This document shows positions 1 through 5,234 of a stretch of 7,288 nucleotides of DNA, in pieces (position 1 is the first letter of the stretch; each line of letters begins with the position of its first letter). The notes beneath the pieces were generated by a model. The model saw nothing but the letters and a program-made list of their open reading frames with translations. It was not told where the DNA came from and searched no databases. The stretch covers positions 1 through 7,288 of the forward strand of contig JAAZLF010000320.1 in assembly GCA_012799425.1 (NCBI GenBank), given 5' to 3'. The DNA comes from Actinomycetales bacterium (GTDB taxonomy: Bacteria > Actinomycetota > Actinomycetes > Actinomycetales > Dermabacteraceae). A program made the translations under genes and the position numbers.

Positions 1-90
1 CGCGGCGTCCTTGTAGTCGACGGTCTCGACTCCCGCGGCCTTCAGCGGGTTCTGCTTCTTCTTCGGGGGACGAAGAGAGGGCTTGGCCAT
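1..90 (-). CDS. rpsR: 30S ribosomal protein S18, N-terminal part (runs off the left edge)
   Basis: Ribosomal protein S18 binds 16S rRNA as a heterodimer with S6 in the platform of the small subunit. The 30 codons visible begin MAKPSLRPPKKKQNPLKAAG and continue into the VETVDYKDAA segment. The lysine-rich start followed by an NPLKAA-VxxxDYKD block is characteristic of actinobacterial S18. The C-terminal RNA-binding half lies outside the window. The ATG at 90 has a good Shine-Dalgarno, AAGGAG, at 98-103 with 7 nt spacing. It is the third gene of a minus-strand rpsF-ssb-rpsR operon, 84 nt after the ssb stop; rplI would be expected next. The lack of cysteines in the visible part does not decide whether this is the zinc-binding or zinc-free type. 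Confidence 0.93.
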   Translation of the reverse strand, partial: MAKPSLRPPKKKQNPLKAAGVETVDYKDAA

Positions 91-117
91 CGTGGTGCTC
101 CTTCTTTCTGAGGGGAG

Positions 118-135
118 CCCGGGCATGCGCCCGGG
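118..135 (-). other. GC-only hairpin in the ssb-rpsR spacer
   Basis: Seven-base arms CCCGGGC (118-124) and GCCCGGG (129-135) enclose a 4-nt loop. In the transcript the hairpin lies about 28 nt upstream of the rpsR start and just upstream of its Shine-Dalgarno. No U-run follows, so it does not look like an intrinsic terminator. It could protect or delimit RNA ends inside the operon, or modulate rpsR translation; this is inference. A second short inverted repeat (GATCGCC / GGCGATC, 161-176) overlaps the ssb stop codon. Confidence 0.4.
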
Positions 136-174
136 ATGGAGTGGATCTTCATGGAACGTCGATCGCCGGGGCGA

Positions 175-735
175 TCAGAAGGGCGGGTCGTCGTACCCGC
201 CCTGGTTGCCGCCGCCGGCCCACGGATCGGCAGCCGGTGCGCCCTGGGGCGCGTTGTTGTAACCGCCCTGGCCACCCTGGTTGCCGAAGCCGCCCTGGCC
301 TCCCTGGCCGCCCTGGTTGCCGAAGCCGCCCTGGGGGGCGCCGCCGCCGAATCCGCCGCGTCCGCCGCCGCGCTGCACCTTGTTGGGCTTCGCGGTGGCG
401 TACTTCAGGGACGGGCCGATCTCGTCGACGTCCAGCTCGATGCTGGTGCGGTTCTGGCCCTCGCGGTCGGTGAAGGAACGCTGCTTGAGGCGCCCCTGGG
501 CGACCACGCGGGTGCCCTTCTCGAGCGACTCGGCCACGTTCTCCGCGGCGTCGCGCCAGATGGAGCAGCGGAGGAACAGCGCCTCGCCGTCCTTCCACTC
601 GTTCGCCTGACGGTCGAACATGCGGGGGGTGGACGCGATGGTGAACGACGCGACCGCGATGCCGGACTGCGTGAAACGCAGCTCGGGGTCGGCGGTCAGG
701 TTGCCGATCACCGTGATGACGGTGTCATTCGCCAT
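175..735 (-). CDS. ssb: Single-stranded DNA-binding protein
   Basis: This 186-residue protein coats single-stranded DNA during replication, repair and recombination, normally as a tetramer. Residues 1-112 form the OB-fold: [17 protein letters not shown] near the N-terminus, then [20 protein letters not shown] and the [12 protein letters not shown] strand. Residues 122-180 are a disordered Gly/Gln/Asn-rich linker containing a repeated [11 protein letters not shown] unit. The protein ends YDDPPF, the acidic tip that in SSB proteins recruits replication and repair partners. Length and tail match actinobacterial SSBs. The ATG at 735 has AGAGGAG at 741-747, 5 nt upstream. It is the middle gene of rpsF-ssb-rpsR, 56 nt downstream of rpsF, and is probably co-transcribed with both ribosomal genes. 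No paralogue features such as a missing tip are seen, so this is likely the housekeeping SSB. Confidence 0.96.
   Translation of the reverse strand: MANDTVITVIGNLTADPELRFTQSGIAVASFTIASTPRMFDRQANEWKDGEALFLRCSIWRDAAENVAESLEKGTRVVAQGRLKQRSFTDREGQNRTSIELDVDEIGPSLKYATAKPNKVQRGGGRGGFGGGAPQGGFGNQGGQGGQGGFGNQGGQGGYNNAPQGAPAADPWAGGGNQGGYDDPPF
270..334 (-). repeat. 36-bp tandem duplication inside the SSB linker
   Basis: A 24-base block at 275-298 recurs exactly at 311-334, an offset of 36 bp (12 codons). With flanks, the match is 29 bases with one mismatch. It encodes the repeated FGNQGGQGG unit of the SSB glycine-rich linker. Such in-frame repeats can expand or contract by slippage or recombination without frameshift. 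Confidence 0.8.
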
Positions 736-752
736 GGGGGCTCCTCTGCTCC

Positions 753-777
753 GGGATGGGGTGGGGTGGTGCGGGGG
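753..777 (+). other. Potential G-quadruplex between rpsF and ssb
   Basis: Four guanine runs (753-755, 758-761, 763-766, 773-777) separated by loops of 2, 1 and 6 nt fit the G3N1-7 pattern. The G-rich strand is the plus strand, i.e. the template for the operon; the mRNA is C-rich here. It occupies most of the 56-nt spacer between the rpsF stop and the ssb Shine-Dalgarno. Folding in vivo is unproven, and the run pattern may simply reflect high GC. Confidence 0.4.
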
Positions 778-791
778 TCAGCGGCAGCGGG

Positions 792-1109
792 TCACTTGTC
801 GTCGACGGGTGAGGCTGTGGCCTTATCGTCGAGACGCATGACCTTGGTGCGCATGACCGACTCGTTGAGCCCGAGCTGACGATCCAGCTCCTGCGCGGTC
901 GAGGCCTTCGCGGTGAAGTTGAGGACGATGTAGATGCCCTCGGTCTTCTTGTCGATCTCGTAGGCGAACTTCCGCTTGCCCCAGACGTCGACGTTGTCGA
1001 TGGTGCCGCCCTCGGTCGGGATGACCTGGACGAGCTTCTCGAAAGTTCCGGTGACGGTCCGCTCATCGACGGACGGGTCGAGGATGACGACCATTTCGTA
1101 CTTGCGCAT
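792..1109 (-). CDS. rpsF: 30S ribosomal protein S6
   Basis: S6 is a small-subunit protein that pairs with S18 on 16S rRNA. The 105-residue product begins [19 protein letters not shown] and contains the [13 protein letters not shown] core, the [11 protein letters not shown] strand and the [13 protein letters not shown]-terminal block, all characteristic of S6. Length is normal, with a short charged tail ([12 protein letters not shown]). A start 12 codons further upstream (1145) is open but would add [12 protein letters not shown], absent from the family, so ATG 1109 is chosen. Its Shine-Dalgarno is AGGAGGT at 1122-1128, with a rather long 12-nt spacer. First gene of the rpsF-ssb-rpsR operon. 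The leader can fold so that this Shine-Dalgarno is paired, which fits feedback control by the S6:S18 complex. Confidence 0.96.
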   Translation of the reverse strand: MRKYEMVVILDPSVDERTVTGTFEKLVQVIPTEGGTIDNVDVWGKRKFAYEIDKKTEGIYIVLNFTAKASTAQELDRQLGLNESVMRTKVMRLDDKATASPVDDK

Positions 1110-1122
1110 GTTCTGGTACCCA

Positions 1123-1165
1123 CCTCCTGTGGTCTCTGCGGCCACGGTCTCTCCGTGGCAGGAGG
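1123..1165 (-). promoter_or_regulatory. Candidate S6:S18-binding leader motif that sequesters the rpsF Shine-Dalgarno
   Basis: Read along the mRNA: an arm CCUCCUG (1165-1159) pairs perfectly with CAGGAGG (1129-1123), which contains the rpsF Shine-Dalgarno. Nested inside is a hairpin with arms CCACGG (1158-1153) and CCGUGG (1147-1142) around an AGAGA loop. A 12-nt bulge follows on the 3' side and starts with CCG (1141-1139). The published S6:S18 complex-binding motif of rpsF leaders is a conserved CCG in a bulge flanked by a stem and a hairpin; this arrangement matches it. Binding would hold the Shine-Dalgarno paired and reduce translation of the operon. The pairing is seen in the sequence; the regulatory role is inference from the known motif. 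Confidence 0.7.
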
Positions 1166-1214
1166 GTTCATGCCATCCGCTCGGGCATCGGCGATGCGCG
1201 TGACGGACCGGCCC

Positions 1215-1243
1215 AGCCTACCTGCGCCCCCGGACATCGGCCA
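1215..1243 (-). promoter_or_regulatory. Candidate rpsF operon promoter
   Basis: A -10-like TAGGCT lies at 1220-1215 on the minus strand. A poor -35 (TGGCCG, 1243-1238) precedes it with a 17-nt spacer. Transcription would start near 1208, giving a leader of about 100 nt that includes the whole candidate S6:S18 motif. The -35 match is only 3 of 6 bases, so confidence is low. A short palindrome GCACCGGTGC sits just upstream at 1246-1255. Apart from these elements, nothing else is recognisable in the 1110-1296 gap, and no terminator for the zinc-ribbon gene is evident. Confidence 0.3.
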
Positions 1244-1296
1244 GAGCACCGGTGCGGGTGCGCCGGGCATCACAGGCCGGGCAGACGGGAGGAGGC

Positions 1297-1488
1297 TCAG
1301 CCCCTCATCGCCTTCTTCACCCGGGCGAACCAGCCGCCGGTGCTGCGGGCGCCGGCGATGCCCCCGCCCGCGACCGCGCCGGCGGTGCGGCCGTGCAGGC
1401 GCGTCCCGCAGCGGTCGCAGAGCTTCCTGCCGGTGACGGAGGTGTAGGCCCGGCCCCGGATCTTCTTCCCGCACTGCTCGCATCGCAT
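1297..1488 (-). CDS. Small zinc-ribbon protein of unknown function
   Basis: This 63-residue protein has two CxxC knuckles (C3/C6 and C24/C27) separated by 17 residues, a classic treble-clef or zinc-ribbon spacing that should bind one zinc ion. After the ribbon (about residues 1-34) comes a Gly/Ala-rich stretch (AGAVAGGGIAG) and a basic amphipathic end, WFARVKKAMRG. No enzymatic domain is present. Such small ribbons bind nucleic acid, proteins or act as metal-binding accessory units; I do not recognise a named family. The ATG at 1488 is followed directly by the first cysteine codons, and no Shine-Dalgarno is visible, so it may be leaderless (weak -10 CACCAT at 1500-1495). It is divergent from the permease and 187 nt upstream of rpsF on the same strand. 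Intact CxxC pairs in a plausible coding frame support a real gene. Confidence 0.75.
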   Translation of the reverse strand: MRCEQCGKKIRGRAYTSVTGRKLCDRCGTRLHGRTAGAVAGGGIAGARSTGGWFARVKKAMRG

Positions 1489-1507
1489 ACCCCGATGGTG
1501 CCATCCA

Positions 1508-1525
1508 GGTCGCCGTACGGCGACC
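1508..1525. promoter_or_regulatory. 18-bp perfect palindrome, candidate operator
   Basis: GGTCGCCGTACGGCGACC reads identically on both strands with no loop, in the 80-bp region between two divergent genes. Its centre is about 28 bp upstream of the zinc-ribbon start and 52 bp upstream of the permease start. The lack of a spacer suggests a dimeric protein's DNA site rather than an RNA hairpin. It overlaps by four bases (GACC) the next inverted repeat at 1522-1533. Confidence 0.5.
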
Positions 1526-1542
1526 GTTCGGTCCGTCCCGAG
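1522..1542. promoter_or_regulatory. Copy 1 of shared element GACCG-N2-CGGTC
   Basis: The inverted repeat GACCG TT CGGTC (1522-1533) is followed by a CGTCCCGAG-like flank. Over 21 bases it matches the element upstream of katE (5176-5196) at 19 positions, and its half-sites are identical to those upstream of the Rieske oxidoreductase (6829-6840). It lies in the divergent zinc-ribbon/permease region, centred about 41 bp upstream of the permease ATG. Role as an operator is inferred from shape, position and recurrence. Confidence 0.55.
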
Positions 1543-1556
1543 CGGCCCGGCTGCCC

Positions 1557-1562
1557 TACCGT
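1557..1562 (+). promoter_or_regulatory. Leaderless -10 element for the permease
   Basis: TACCGT fits the actinobacterial TANNNT -10 pattern and ends six bases before the permease ATG at 1569. Transcription would start at the A of the start codon. The upstream bases (CGGCCC) contain no Shine-Dalgarno, consistent with a leaderless mRNA. No good -35 hexamer is visible, but the GACCG-N2-CGGTC element covers that region. Confidence 0.45.
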
Positions 1563-1568
1563 CGGCCC

Positions 1569-2906
1569 ATGACCGGCACCCACGATCGCACCACGCTGCG
1601 CCGCAGCGTCACCACCACGGGCCTGTTCCTGTTCATCCTCGGGGATGTGCTCGGCGCGGGCGTGTACGTGCTCGCCGGGGAGATCGCCGGCATCGCAGGA
1701 GGTGCGCTGTGGGTGCCGCTCGTGGTGGCGCTGATGCTCGCGCTGCTGACTGCCGGGTCGTACGCGGAGCTGGCCACGAAGTACCCGCGGGCCGGAGGCT
1801 CCTCGCACTATGCGACCCGCGCCTTCGGTCCGTTCGCCGGGTTCCTGGTGGGTTTCTGCATGCTCTCGGCCGGCGTGGTCTCGGTGGGGACCCTGGCCCT
1901 GGGGTTCGCCGGCGACTACCTCGGCGCCTTCGTCAGCCTGCCCGTGTTCCTCGTGGTGATCGTGTTCCTGCTCATGCTGGCGGCGCTGAACGCGCGCGGC
2001 ATCTCCGAATCCCTGGGCGCGAATCGGGTGGCGACGCTGATCGAGGTGGGCGGGCTGCTGCTGGTGATCGTGCTCGGGGCGATCGTGATCGGCCGCGGCG
2101 AGGGGGATCTGGGACGGCTGACGGAGCTGGGCACGCCCGAGAACGGCCCGGTGGCGGCGGTGCTGGCGGGCACGGTGCTCGCCTTCTACTCCTATGTGGG
2201 CTTCGAGACCAGCGTGAACATCGCCGAGGAGACGAAGGATCCGGCCCGCTCCTATCCCCGTGCCCTGTTCGGGGCGCTGACCGTCACCGGCGTCGTCTAT
2301 GCCCTGATCGGCGTGGTCGCCGCGGCGGTGGTGCCCACCGAGGAGCTCGCCGGCTCCTCGGCCCCGCTCGCCCTGGTGGTGGAGGCCGCCGGGATCGTCC
2401 CGCCCGTGGTGTTCAGCGTGATCGCGCTGATCGCGGTCGCGAACGGCGCGCTGCTGACCGGGATCATGTCCTCGCGCCTGGCGTACGGGATGGCGGCCGA
2501 CGGGCTGCTCCCGCAGGTGCTGACACGACTGCTGCCGCGGCGGCGCACGCCGTGGGTCGCGATCATCGCGACCACCGCCCTGTCGATCGCGCTCGCGCTG
2601 ACCGGCACGATCGACGTGCTCGCGGGCACCATGGTGCTCCTGCTGCTGGTGGTGTTCCTGTCGGTGAACGCGGCGGTGCTGGTGCTGCGCCGCGACCGCC
2701 CGGAGCACCGCCACTTCCGCACCCCGCTCGCCCTGCCGATCGGCGGGCTCGCCTCCTGCCTGCTGCTGATGACGCAGGTGGAGTGGGCGGTGTGGCGGCT
2801 GGGACTGCCCTTCCTCGCGGTCGCGGCGCTGCTGGCGGGCGTCGCAGCGCTCAGAGCGCGGCGGGGAACCGCTCCCAGGCCCGGTGGCTCCCCAGGAGCG
2901 CAATGA
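1569..2906 (+). CDS. APC-superfamily amino acid permease
   Basis: This 445-residue integral membrane protein probably moves amino acids across the cytoplasmic membrane by proton symport or exchange. Almost all of it is hydrophobic segments, consistent with about 12 transmembrane helices. Family marks include the unwound first helix GDVLGAGVYVLAGE (residues 25-38), the YPRAGGSSHY loop (72-81), and the strong block YSYVGFETSVNIAEETKDPARSYPRAL (split over residues 207-233) before helix 7. The C-terminus is a short Arg/Pro-rich tail. It resembles cationic-amino-acid/APA-type members, but substrate cannot be assigned. No Shine-Dalgarno precedes the ATG, and a TANNNT box lies six bases upstream, suggesting a leaderless message. 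Its last 56 bp overlap the 3' end of katE on the opposite strand, so no terminator separates them. Its co-regulation with the redox genes is possible through the shared upstream element. Confidence 0.9.
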   Translation: MTGTHDRTTLRRSVTTTGLFLFILGDVLGAGVYVLAGEIAGIAGGALWVPLVVALMLALLTAGSYAELATKYPRAGGSSHYATRAFGPFAGFLVGFCMLSAGVVSVGTLALGFAGDYLGAFVSLPVFLVVIVFLLMLAALNARGISESLGANRVATLIEVGGLLLVIVLGAIVIGRGEGDLGRLTELGTPENGPVAAVLAGTVLAFYSYVGFETSVNIAEETKDPARSYPRALFGALTVTGVVYALIGVVAAAVVPTEELAGSSAPLALVVEAAGIVPPVVFSVIALIAVANGALLTGIMSSRLAYGMAADGLLPQVLTRLLPRRRTPWVAIIATTALSIALALTGTIDVLAGTMVLLLLVVFLSVNAAVLVLRRDRPEHRHFRTPLALPIGGLASCLLLMTQVEWAVWRLGLPFLAVAALLAGVAALRARRGTAPRPGGSPGAQ

Positions 2907-5064
2907 TCTCGCCGAGCACGGTCTGAGCGTCCTGCCCGACCACCAGGCCCGCGCCGCCGGGGGCGGTGCGCGCCTCGACCGCCTCGCGTCCGGGGCCCCA
3001 GGCGCCGATCGCCTTGGCGTGGCGCCAGCACTCGTCGATCAGCTTCCCCACCCGGGGCTCGACCTCCCCGGATCCCGGTGCCCCGGCCTTCGGATCCACC
3101 GACGGGCGGGAGTCGGGCGCGGTGAGGGGATTGCCGGTGAGCAGCAGCGCGTCCAGCTCCACCGACGCGGCGGTGCCGAAGGTGCGGCCGACGGGCACTC
3201 CGGCGACCTCCCCGCCGCGCGGCGCGATGACCAGGGGTGTCATCGAGGCATCGACGATCGCCTCGTGCAGGGCGAGCAGGTCCTCGTTCCCTGCGTCGGG
3301 GTCGACCACGATCCCGATCTTCCGTCCGTTGGCCGGCCAGCTGCCGCCCAGCTGGGACAGCGGCGCGCTGGAGAGCAGCTGGGCCTCGTCGTCGACGGAG
3401 ACCGTCGGCTCCGGCGCGGGCAGGCCGAGCGCGGCAGCGACCCGGGCGCAGAGCTCGGAGTCGATGTTGGCCAGGCACTGCAGCTGCCGCTGCTTGATCG
3501 TGTTCTCGTAGCACTTGCCGAGCTCGAAGGAGTAGGCGTCGACGATGTGGTCCTGCTCGACCGGGGTCATGCTGCGCCAGAACAGCCGCGGCTGGCTGAA
3601 GTGGTCCTCGAAGGTGACCGAGAGCTCCCGCTCCTTGATCCCTGCAGGGACCCGCACCGGCAGGTCCTCGAAGGCGTCGTCCCTCTCGCCGGCCATGAAC
3701 GGGCACCCGCCGTCCAGCGAGTTCGGCTGGTAGGGCGCGACCCCGGCATGATCGCCCTGCTGACCGTAGCCGTCGCGGAGCATGTCGTTGATCGGCGCGT
3801 GGGCCCGGTTCACGGGCAGCTGGGCGAAGTTCGGCCCGCCCAGCCGGGTGAGCTGGGTGTCCACATAGGAGAACAGCCGCACCTGCAGCAGCGGGTCATC
3901 GGTGACGTCGATCCCGGGGACCAGATGGCCGGGGTTGAAGGCCACCTGCTCGGTCTCGGCGAAGTAGTTGCTGGGGTTGCGGTCCAGGGTGAGGCGCCCG
4001 ATGGGCTGCACGGGGGCGAGCTCCTCGGGCACGATCTTGGTGGGGTCCAGCAGGTCGATGCCCTCGAAGGACTGCTCCTCGTCATCGGGGAAGACCTGGA
4101 TGCCCAGCTCCCAGGAGGGGTGCGCTCCGGATTCGATCGCATCGGCGAGGTCGCGGCGATGGAAGTCGGGATCGTTGCCGCCCAGGAGCTGTGCCTCCTC
4201 CCAGGTCAGGGAGTGCACGCCGAGCGTCGGCTTCCAGTGGAACTTCACCAGGGAGGTCTCCCCCTCGGCGTTCGAGAGCCGGAAGGTGTGGATCCCGAAC
4301 CCCTCCATCATCCGGTAGGAGCGCGGGATGCCGCGATCGCCCATGAACCACAGCGTGTGGTGCTGCGCCTCGGTGTGCAGGGAGACGAAGTCCCAGAAGG
4401 TGTCGTGGGCGCTCTGGGCCTGCGGGATCTCCCGGTCGGGATGCGGTTTGGCGGCGTGGACGACGTCCGGGAACTTGATGCCGTCCTGGATGAAGAACAC
4501 CGGGATGTTGTTGGCGACCAGGTCGAAGGTGCCCTCGTCGGTGTAGAGCTTCGTGGCGAAGCCGCGGGTGTCGCGCGCGGTGTCCATCGAGCCGCGGGAG
4601 CCGACGACGGTCGAGAAGCGGGTGAAGACCTCGGTGCGCTTCCCCTTGGCGAGGAACCCGGCCCGGCACACGCTCTCGGCGGTGCCATAGCCCTCGAAGA
4701 CGCCGTGCGCGGCGGCACCGCGGGCATGGACCACCCGCTCGGGGATCCGCTCATGATCGAAGTGCGTGATCTTCTCGCGCAGGTGATGGTCCTGCAGCAG
4801 GACCGGGCCCCGGCGGCCCGCCTTGAGGGAATGGTCGGTGTCGCGGAGGCGGGTGCCCTGGGACGTGGTGAGGAAGGCGCCCTGCTGGGCGTTGCTGGTC
4901 CGTTCACCGCTCGGCTCCGCGCCGCTCGCGGTGCGGGGCTGGACTCCCTGCTGGTCGGGCTTCGGCGGCAGCGGGCCGGTGGGATCCGTCGGCTCCTCGA
5001 GGGAGGGCGGGGCACTGCCGGGGCGACCGGGTGCCGGGGTGGGGGTGCGCTTCTCAGGTGCCAT
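2851..5064 (-). CDS. katE: Large-subunit monofunctional heme catalase (clade II, HPII type)
   Basis: Catalase converts hydrogen peroxide to water and oxygen in the cytoplasm. The 737-residue protein has a Pro-rich N-terminal extension (residues 1-65), then the heme catalase core. The catalytic His is H113 in RVVHARGAAAHG, the active-site Asn pair is at 185-186 in VANNIPVFFIQDGIKFPD, and the heme-ligand Tyr is Y400 in RLFSYVDTQLTRLGG. Residues from about 580 form the DJ-1/PfpI-like C-terminal domain typical of large-subunit catalases, ending SHRAWERFPAAL. Length is close to E. coli HPII (753). The frame is open for 58 codons upstream, but ATG 5064 has a strong GAGGAGGAG Shine-Dalgarno at 5071-5079, 6 nt away, and avoids a leader of promoter-like sequence. 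It follows the Rieske oxidoreductase on the same strand with a 170-nt gap holding its own promoter candidate. No active-site residue is missing. Confidence 0.96.
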   Translation of the reverse strand: MAPEKRTPTPAPGRPGSAPPSLEEPTDPTGPLPPKPDQQGVQPRTASGAEPSGERTSNAQQGAFLTTSQGTRLRDTDHSLKAGRRGPVLLQDHHLREKITHFDHERIPERVVHARGAAAHGVFEGYGTAESVCRAGFLAKGKRTEVFTRFSTVVGSRGSMDTARDTRGFATKLYTDEGTFDLVANNIPVFFIQDGIKFPDVVHAAKPHPDREIPQAQSAHDTFWDFVSLHTEAQHHTLWFMGDRGIPRSYRMMEGFGIHTFRLSNAEGETSLVKFHWKPTLGVHSLTWEEAQLLGGNDPDFHRRDLADAIESGAHPSWELGIQVFPDDEEQSFEGIDLLDPTKIVPEELAPVQPIGRLTLDRNPSNYFAETEQVAFNPGHLVPGIDVTDDPLLQVRLFSYVDTQLTRLGGPNFAQLPVNRAHAPINDMLRDGYGQQGDHAGVAPYQPNSLDGGCPFMAGERDDAFEDLPVRVPAGIKERELSVTFEDHFSQPRLFWRSMTPVEQDHIVDAYSFELGKCYENTIKQRQLQCLANIDSELCARVAAALGLPAPEPTVSVDDEAQLLSSAPLSQLGGSWPANGRKIGIVVDPDAGNEDLLALHEAIVDASMTPLVIAPRGGEVAGVPVGRTFGTAASVELDALLLTGNPLTAPDSRPSVDPKAGAPGSGEVEPRVGKLIDECWRHAKAIGAWGPGREAVEARTAPGGAGLVVGQDAQTVLGEIIALLGSHRAWERFPAAL

Positions 5065-5113
5065 GACGTGCTCCTCCTCGAGAGGGTCGGACGGGTCGTC
5101 GGTGACCGCCCTC

Positions 5114-5119
5114 ACCGTA
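5114..5119 (-). promoter_or_regulatory. Candidate katE -10 element
   Basis: TACGGT (minus strand, 5119-5114) fits TANNNT and would start transcription near 5107, leaving a leader of about 43 nt with the katE Shine-Dalgarno. No convincing -35 is present. The context GTCC-TACGGT resembles the GTCCG-TAGGGT context of the candidate promoter of the Rieske oxidoreductase. Confidence 0.33.
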
Positions 5120-5174
5120 GGACTCGCCTGCGGCCCCCGGTAGGCCCGGCGCTTCCCGTGCAGGGCAGGAGCCA

Positions 5175-5196
5175 GGACCGATCGGTCCGTCGCGAG
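5175..5196. promoter_or_regulatory. Copy 2 of shared element, upstream of katE
   Basis: GGACCGATCGGTCC (5175-5188) is a 14-bp perfect palindrome, followed by a CGTCGCGAG-like flank. It sits in the 170-nt gap between the Rieske oxidoreductase stop and the katE start, about 111 bp upstream of the katE ATG. Its 13-base core is identical to the copy at 6828-6840. It is also 46 nt beyond the oxidoreductase stop, so a 3'-end role cannot be excluded, but there is no U-tract. Confidence 0.55.
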
Positions 5197-5234
5197 GGGA
5201 GCGGCCATGAGCGAGCCACCCGCGCTGAAGCGGT

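Noticed and set aside
1110..1145. 12-codon N-terminal extension of rpsF
   Set aside because: S6 proteins begin at MRKYE; the extension would translate through the Shine-Dalgarno and leader structure.
1246..1255. GCACCGGTGC palindrome upstream of the rpsF promoter candidate
   Set aside because: A 10-bp palindrome is common at this GC content and no second copy or clear positional logic was seen.
1317..2903. Minus-strand open frame of about 528 codons opposite the permease
   Set aside because: Composition is His/Arg/Gln-rich and repetitive, as expected for the complement of hydrophobic membrane-protein codons; it also overlaps the zinc-ribbon gene in another frame.
5175..5188. Palindrome as an intrinsic terminator of the oxidoreductase transcript
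   Set aside because: It has no loop and no U-tract, leaves only about a 5-bp RNA stem, and recurs at the other promoter regions, so a DNA site is a better explanation.
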